Positions 58,320-64,000 of a DNA stretch of 64,000 nucleotides are shown here, in pieces. The stretch is from Heterohyrax brucei (Eukaryota; Chordata; Mammalia; Hyracoidea; Procaviidae). The stretch's first letter is position 1, and each line of letters begins with the position of its first letter. The DNA lies in the NCBI GenBank assembly GCA_028571685.1, contig CM053146.1, positions 25,827,431-25,891,430 on the forward strand, written 5' to 3'. The translations under genes were made by a program, and so were the position numbers. The notes under the pieces were generated by a model, which searched no databases, had not been told where the DNA came from, and saw nothing but the letters and a program-made list of their open reading frames with translations.

Positions 58320-59899
58320 TCATTTTATTTATTTATTGTTTGATAACAGTTTAATGATTTAATTTGTGAGATTTTTTTAACTTTTTAATTTTTTATTAAT
58401 TACAGTAAAAAAATACAATTTCTAACATCTATCAATTGTCTTACTTATGATAAACCTTCAGCCTCCCACCCACCCATGTAGCCAACATAGTCATTTTCTT
58501 CTGTGATAATTCTTCTGTGGATAATTCTCTAGTTAAGTCATTATAACTTATAAGTCCTTTTGACACTGATTGATTTCACTCAGCATAATCTCTTCCAAAT
58601 GAGACCATGTTATGAGATGTTTTCTAAAATTGTCTTTTTTTTTTTTTAATAATAGCATAGTGTTCTATTGAGTATATGTACCATAGTTTGCTTATGATGG
58701 GCATCAGGGTTGATTCCAACTTTTTGCTATTGTGGACTGTGCTGCAACAAACATCCATGTATATGTGTCTGTTCATGGCACAGCCTTTGTTTCTAAAGGA
58801 TAAATTCTGAGCAGTGGAATTATAAGAGCAAATGGTATATCTATCTCCAGCTTTTTAAGGAAGCACCAGATTGTTCTCCAAAGAGGTTGTACCATTTTGC
58901 AATCCTACCAGCAATGTAGGAGTGCTCCAATTTCTGCACAGCCTCTTTAGCATTTGTTTTGTGCTTTCTGGATCATGGCCAACCTTGTTGGGGTGAGATG
59001 GTATCTCATTGTAGATTTGACTTGAATTTCTTTAATGGCTAATGATCATGAGCAATTCTGCATGTGTCTTTTGGCTACCTGGATGTCCTCTTTAGAGAAA
59101 TGTCTGTCCATCTTCTTTGTCCATCACTTAACTGGATGATGTATCATTTTGTAATATTTTATACATTGCAGAGATCAGACATCAGTCTGAAATATAGTTA
59201 CCAAATATTTTTTCCCATTCTGTAGGTGGTCTTTTAATTCTTTTCATAAAGTCTTTGGATGAGCAAAAGTGGTTGATTCTTAGTAGTTCCCATTTATTTA
59301 TTTTCTCTTCTGTTGAAAGTTCTTCGTCAGATTTTGAAGTCTGTCTACATTGTGTATTAAAACTGCCATTGTTGATCCTATTTGATCTTGATGAGCTTTA
59401 TCATTTTAGATCTTATATTTAGGTTTTATTCAATTTGAGTTGGTTTTTGTATAAGGTGTGAGATATAGGTCTTGTTTCAATTTTTTGCAGATGGATATCG
59501 AATTTTGCCAGCACCATTTGTTAAAGAGACTGTTCTTACCCCAGTTTAAAATCTTGGGACCATTGTCAAATATCAACTGTTCATAGAGGATTGTGGCATC
59601 TTCTGAGGTCTCAACTCTGTTCCATTGGTCTATATGTCTCTTTTTGTACCAGTACCAGGCTACTTTGACTACTGTGACAGTGTAATAGGCTCTAAAGTCA
59701 GGTAGTGAGAGGCCTCCCAGTGTGTTCTTCTTCTTCAGTAGTACTTCACTTATCCAAGGTTTCTTCCCTTTCCAAAGTTGATGTTTGTTTCTCCATCTCT
59801 TTAAAAAATGTCTGGAATTTGTATTGGGATTGCATTGTATAAGCAGATTGCTTTGGGCGAAATAGACATTTTCAGAATGTGGTGTCTTCCTATCCATAA
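58320..59899 (-). mobile_element. L1 segment A, 3' UTR trace and ORF2 C-terminal part
   Basis: Reversed ORF2 from its end near 58560 back to 'GTCTTCCTATCCATAAGC' at 59885-59900. The frame at 59430-59903 (157 codons) holds '[20 protein letters not shown]' and '[19 protein letters not shown]', the ORF2 region after the RT. Confidence 0.9.
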
Positions 59900-60479
59900 G
59901 CAATTGACAAAATCAACCAGCCAGCCAAAGCCAAGGGCCATCAAGTCTGATCCGACTAGACTTCACTTGGCTATAAGGTGATTCTTATCTTTTGTGTTAC
60001 TAATGTGGTTGATTGCGTTAATTGTTTTCAGATGTTTAACCAGCCTTGCATCCCCAGAACACAAGCAACTCTATCATGATTGTTTTTTATATGCTGTTGA
60101 ATTCTGTTGTCTAGAACTTTGTTGAAGATTTTTACATCTAGTTCATGAGGGATCTTGGTCTGTAATTTTCTTTCTTTGTGGGATCTTTCACTGTCTTTGG
60201 TATCAGGGTTATGCTGGATTCACAGAATGAACTTGGGAATATTCCATCAGTTTCTATAGTATGAAATAGCCTTTATAGTATCAGAGTTAACATTTCTCTA
60301 AAAATTTGGTGGAATTCTCTGGTGAAGCCATCTGGGCCAGGGCTTTGTTTTACAGATTTCTGATGACTTTTTCAATCTCTTCCTCTGTGATAGATTTATT
60401 AAGTTGATCTATTTTTTCTTGTGATAATCTTGGTGGGTGATATGAATCTACAAATTGCTCTGTTTCCTCTAGCTTTCAA
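58560..60479 (-). pseudogene. L1 ORF2 remnant, segment A
   Basis: The C-terminal half is the best kept (frame 59430-59903). RT sequence resumes at 59963-60479 after a SINE scrap and a loss of roughly 0.6 kb that includes the FADD box. No endonuclease is present in this segment. Stops and frameshifts throughout. Confidence 0.85.
59900..59962 (-). mobile_element. AfroSINE scrap at a deletion junction
   Basis: 'GGGCCATCAAGTCTGATCCG' is the reversed AfroSINE 3' end, between ORF2 parts that are not adjacent in other copies. Confidence 0.65.
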
Positions 60480-61875
60480 TGTTGAGAAATCTATGTATTT
60501 TCCTGGACATCTGTCTGTTGAGAGGCTTAGCAGCTTTTCCCCTCCACCCTTCTCTGACACACATAGAAGGGTTGGCTGACAGCCCCCAGTATCTCCATAA
60601 GTAGGACAGCATCTTTGCAACCCAATAAGCAGAGACTTCCATCCCCAAGAGTCCACCTGAAGCAAATCAATAGAGTATATAGACATGGTAGGTGACCATC
60701 TCCTCTCTTAGATCTTCACCTCACCTCCTGTTGAGGTAACATCAGGGAAATCGAACAATTTCTGGAAGGCACACAGACAGTAGACCATGGTTAATCATTT
60801 AAATAAGCAGCCTTAAAATGCTCCAGAAAACTCACAAAATAAAGATTCAAAAAATTTCCCACATGAAGAAGCCTTTCTGAATATATCAGAGGTCAAGTAC
60901 AAAAGAATTATATAGAGACCATCCTAGAGATTAAACAAAATGCAGTAGAATAAAAAATTAAGTAAATTGTTTGAACTGATGGAACATCAATGATCTGGAA
61001 TATATCAGATCAATAACAAAATTACAGAATTAGATAATTCAATCCAAAACCAAAGGAGTAGAATTGAGCAGATTGAGTTTAGACTTAGTGATCTTGAGGA
61101 CAGTGCAACTGACATCACCATCTATATGGAGAAGTCAGAGAAAAGAAATATGAAAAATGAAGAAGCATTAAGAAACATGTGGGACTCCATTAAGAGGAAT
61201 AATTTATGTTTTATTGGAGTTCCTGAACAAGGGGGGATAGATGACAATACAGAAAACATTGCTGTAGAGATATTGACAGAGAACTTTTCTGAGATTATGA
61301 GCAAAGGGAACATAGGCATCCAAGATGTATATCAAATATCACAAAAGCTAGACCCCAAAAGATAGACACCAAGACGTATTACAATCAAGCTTACTAAAAT
61401 AAAACATAGACAGATACTTTTGAAGGTAGCAAAGTTCAAAGCAAAGCGAACATTCTGAGGGAAACCCTGCAGGCTTTCATCTGACTTCTCTGCAGAAATC
61501 ATGTTAGCTAGAAAACAGTGGGATGACATATTCAAAGCACTGAAGGATAAAATCTTCCAACCAAGAATTATATACCCTGCAAAACTGTCCATCAAATATG
61601 ATAGTGAAGTTAAGACATTTTCAGATAAAGAGAAACTTAGAGACTTTTTAAAAACTAAACCACAACTACATGAAGTACTGAAAGAAGGTCTTTGCTTAGA
61701 AAAACAAAAGCATTAAATGTACACTTAAGGTAGCAATATAGGACACAGCATCCAGAATTCTACTCAGTTAGAGAAGTCACAAAACATGATCAAAGCTACA
61801 ATACTAAGGAATCTGATCATATCGTGAAAACTATGACACCGTCACACTAAAAAGAGGGATATACTACACTTGTTG
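60480..61875 (+). mobile_element. L1 segment B: 5' UTR, ORF1 and spacer
   Basis: Collinear with about 130-1510 of this window; ends at 'AAAAAGAGGGATATACTAC', counterpart of about 1500. It has no ORF2 or 3' end on its right, where minus-strand L1 begins. Confidence 0.9.
60990..61716 (+). pseudogene. L1 ORF1, best-kept copy
   Basis: The frame at 61126-61365 (79 codons) spans the coiled-coil end and RRM ('IGVPEQGGIDDNTENIAVE'). The frame at 61501-61716 (71 codons) is the C-terminal domain ('KQWDDIFKALKDKIFQPR', 'KLRDFLKTKPQLHEVLKEGL'). A TAG at 61363-61365 and a frameshift separate them. Intact ORF1p is about 300-380 residues, so about half is readable. Confidence 0.9.
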
Positions 61876-61992
61876 GTAGTGTTTTGATGACTTTTTCAAT
61901 CTCTTCCTTTGTGATGGATTTATTAAGTTGTACTACTTCTCCATACGGTAATATTGGTAGGTGATACAAATCTAGAAATTTGTCCCTTTCCT

Positions 61993-63280
61993 CTAGGTTT
62001 TCAAATTTATTAGAGCAAGTCTTTCATAGTATTCTGTTATGATACTTTTGATTTCAGTTAGGTCTGTTGTGACATCTCCCATCTTCTTTCTTATTCTGGT
62101 TATATGTTCCCTCTCCTGTTTTTCTAAGTTTAGCCAATGATTTGTGAATTTTGTAGCTCTTTTCAAAAAACTAGCTTTGGTTTTTATCAATGTTTTCAAT
62201 TGTTCTTCTATTCTCAAATTCATTTAGTTCTGCTCTAATCTTTACTATCTGATTTCTTCTGGTACCTGAGGAGTTCCTTTGTTGCTCTGTTTCTACTTGT
62301 TCAAGCTGTAGGGTTAACTCTTTTGCTTGGGTCTTTTCTATCCAAATATGCTCAATTATAGAGGTAAATTGATGTCTGAGCACTGCTTTGTCTGTATCCC
62401 ATAGTTTCTGGTAAGATGTATTTTCATTCTCATTTGATTCCATAGATTTCTGTATTTCATCCTTGATTACTTCTATAACCCGTGGATTTTTGAGCAAGGT
62501 TTATTCATTTCCCATGAGTTCAAATTTCTAACTATGCTTCTTCTGTTATTGATCTCAACTTTTGCAGCTTTATTGTCCGTGGATATGTTCTGCAATAATT
62601 CAGTGGTTGTGATTTTGTTGGGACTTGCTTTATGTCCTAACACATGGTCTATTCTGGAAAACGTTCCATGTGCATTGGAGAAGAAGGTGTGTTTATCTGT
62701 TGATGGGTAAAAAGTTCTGTATTTGTTGATGAAGTCTAGGTTAATTGTCACAATAAGATCTTCTGTATCTTTACCAAGCTCTTCTTCTGGATGATCTGTC
62801 CATTACTATAAGTGGAGTAGTGAGGTCTCCAGCTAATGTTATGGAGTGATCTCTCCAATTTCTCAGTGTTGTCAGTGTTTGTTTGATGTATTTAGATGCT
62901 CTGGTATTAGGTGAATGAATATTTAATATTGTGCTATCCTGCTTATTTATTGAATATTTCAGCAATAAATAGTGACCTTCCTTGTCCACAGTGTTCAATT
63001 TTACATGAAAGTCTATTTTATCTGAGATTGGTATTGCCATTCCTACCTTTCTTTGAATACTGTTAGCTTGGTATATATTTTTCCATCCTTTAATTTGCAG
63101 TTTGTTCATGTCTTTGAATCTAAATTGTGTTTCTTTTAAGCAACATATTGACAGATTGTGTCTTTTGATTCAGGATGTCACTTGCTGTGTCTTTACTGGA
63201 GTGTTCAGTCCTTTTACTTTCAGTGTACCTGTTGTTAGATATGAGTTTGGTCCTGTCACTTTGATGAATTTATTTTTGTG
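61993..63280 (-). pseudogene. L1 ORF2 endonuclease remnant, segment C
   Basis: The frame at 62771-63109 (112 codons) reads 'KGWKNIYQANSIQRKVGMAI' and 'DKEGHYLLLK'; GDFN has become GDL. The frame at 62473-62751 has 'AHGTFSRIDHVLGHKASPNK', with SDH replaced by TDN. The frames at 62171-62497 and 61993-62223 give the linker ('ELTLQLEQVETEQQRNSSGT'). Nonfunctional. Confidence 0.88.
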
Positions 63281-63292
63281 TTGATGTTTTGT

Positions 63293-63378
63293 ATAAACTC
63301 ACTTCCATTGAGTTGTGTCTGACTCATAGTGACCCTATAGGTCTAAGTAGAACTGTGCCATAGAGTTTCCAAGTAGCT
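63293..63378 (-). mobile_element. AfroSINE fragment inside L1 segment C
   Basis: 'CATAGTGACCCTATAGGTC' and 'CATAGAGTTTCCAAGTAGC' are the reversed AfroSINE 3' half; L1 spacer sequence lies on both sides. Confidence 0.85.
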
Positions 63379-63761
63379 TGATGTTGCTCTTAATGTTCTG
63401 TTCTTGGTCATTCTTCTTTATGGGTTGTTACTCATTTTTTTCCGTGTTGGTTTTGTTTGTTGTGTCTCCTGTGTTACATTGCTTGCTTTGATTTGTTGCA
63501 CTGCTATTATATTTTGCAGCTATCCTTATAATCCCCCTTAATATTCTAAATTTAAATGCTATTTTAACTTCTGCATATCTTTTTAATTTTCTTTCCATCT
63601 GAAAGGACTGCAACTACTTTAAATATCCCTTTCTTTAGTATGACAGTGTCATAGTTTTCATGATATGATCACTGGTTCCCTTCCCTTGATCCTGTAGCTT
63701 TGTAATTTCCCTGAGAAGGACTCTGGATGCTGTATCCTGTATTACCTCCTTGAGTATACAC

Positions 63762-64000
63762 TTAATAGTTTTGTTTTTCTAAGCAAAGATCCCCTTTCAA
63801 TATTTCTTGTAGTTTCAGTTTGGTTTTTACAAAGTCTTCCAGCTTCTGTTTATCTGTGACTGTCTTAATTTCACCATCATATTTGAGAGACAATTTTGCA
63901 AGATATATAATTCTTGGGTGGAAGTTTTTCTCCTTCAGAACTTTGAATGTGTCGGCCCAGTGCTTTCTTGCCAACATCATTTCAGGGGAGAAGTCAGACA
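63762..64000 (-). pseudogene. L1 ORF1 C-terminal domain, segment C (clipped)
   Basis: The 72-codon frame at 63762-63980 reads 'MLARKHWADTFKVLKEKNFH' and 'KLEDFVKTKLKLQEILKGDL', the RNA-binding C-terminal domain. The rest of ORF1 lies beyond the window, so whether this element is complete cannot be judged. Confidence 0.9.

Larger units (their letters stand above)
61876..64000 (-). mobile_element. L1 segment C: ORF2 N-terminal half to ORF1, clipped by window
   Basis: From left: endonuclease-RT linker, endonuclease, spacer (with a nested SINE scrap at 63293-63378), then the ORF1 C-terminal part from 63762. It has no 3' end. Its first 130 bp cover the same L1 region as 60355-60480 but differ at roughly a fifth of positions. 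Confidence 0.9.

Noticed and set aside
1..64000. A previously undescribed gene system
   Set aside because: All interpretable coding signals are L1 or RTE remnants with stops or frameshifts; no gene cluster, array or conserved novel frame was found.
1..64000. CRISPR arrays, attachment sites, bacterial operons or riboswitches
   Set aside because: Base composition, SINEs and LINEs are those of a mammalian nuclear genome; no regularly spaced short repeats were seen.

Overview
This is repeat-dominated mammalian nuclear DNA and, by its repeat content, almost certainly afrotherian; an elephant-like (proboscidean) genome is the best guess. The diagnostic signals are about 17 copies of the afrotherian AfroSINE (ending near 'ACTCGACGGCAACGGGTTTGG' when intact), several copies of the RTE-clade LINE typical of elephants (same family as BovB), and a tRNA-Gly-derived SINE with an RTE-like tail. 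They sit among many copies of an afrotherian L1, ancient mammalian L1M, a few LTR-like repeats and traces of L2/MIR/hAT. I find no exon, intact protein gene, functional tRNA or other host RNA gene. Every longer open frame I could interpret is decayed L1 ORF1/ORF2 or RTE reverse transcriptase, or a chance frame. Repeat names come from remembered families and internal comparison of copies, not from a database search.

Layout. 1-6475: nearly complete + strand L1. 6490-11560: ancient antisense L1M, interrupted by an RTE element with visible target-site duplication (6662-8343), an LTR-like repeat (9853-10862) and an AfroSINE. 11561-22850: mostly unrecognised AT-rich DNA with scattered SINEs, two LTR-like repeats, L1M pieces and a 59-bp L1 insertion with a perfect 12-bp duplication. 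22859-24567: antisense L1 that keeps both ends but lost its middle. 24843-26930: mostly unrecognised. 26935-31428: RTE elements with a nested stack (AfroSINE and L1 inside RTE, and a second L1 inside that L1), then an RTE copy whose 5' part is inverted. 31440-31715: short CpG-retaining stretch I cannot assign. 31716-36500: long antisense L1 with two internal losses. 36500-42000: SINEs, L1 3' ends, L2/MIR traces and unassigned DNA. 42150-44425: L1 5' end and L1 3' end in opposite orientation. 44700-45680: second copy of the LTR-like family. 45936-56112: older antisense L1 split by a younger, about 6-kb antisense L1. 58035-58308: tRNA-Gly SINE. 58320-64000: three abutting L1 segments in orientations -, + and -, clipped by the window end.

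Working together: L1 and RTE supply the retrotransposition machinery families here (endonuclease, reverse transcriptase, and the L1 ORF1 RNA-binding protein), and the SINEs are their non-autonomous passengers; the AfroSINE and RTE share a related 3' tail. Every copy examined carries stops, frameshifts or deletions, so nothing here looks currently mobile. Most L1 sequence lies on the minus strand, which would fit, without proving, an intron of a + strand gene or a gene-poor region. I found no undescribed biological system. The main value is structural: datable nests, target-site duplications, 5' inversions and internally deleted elements.
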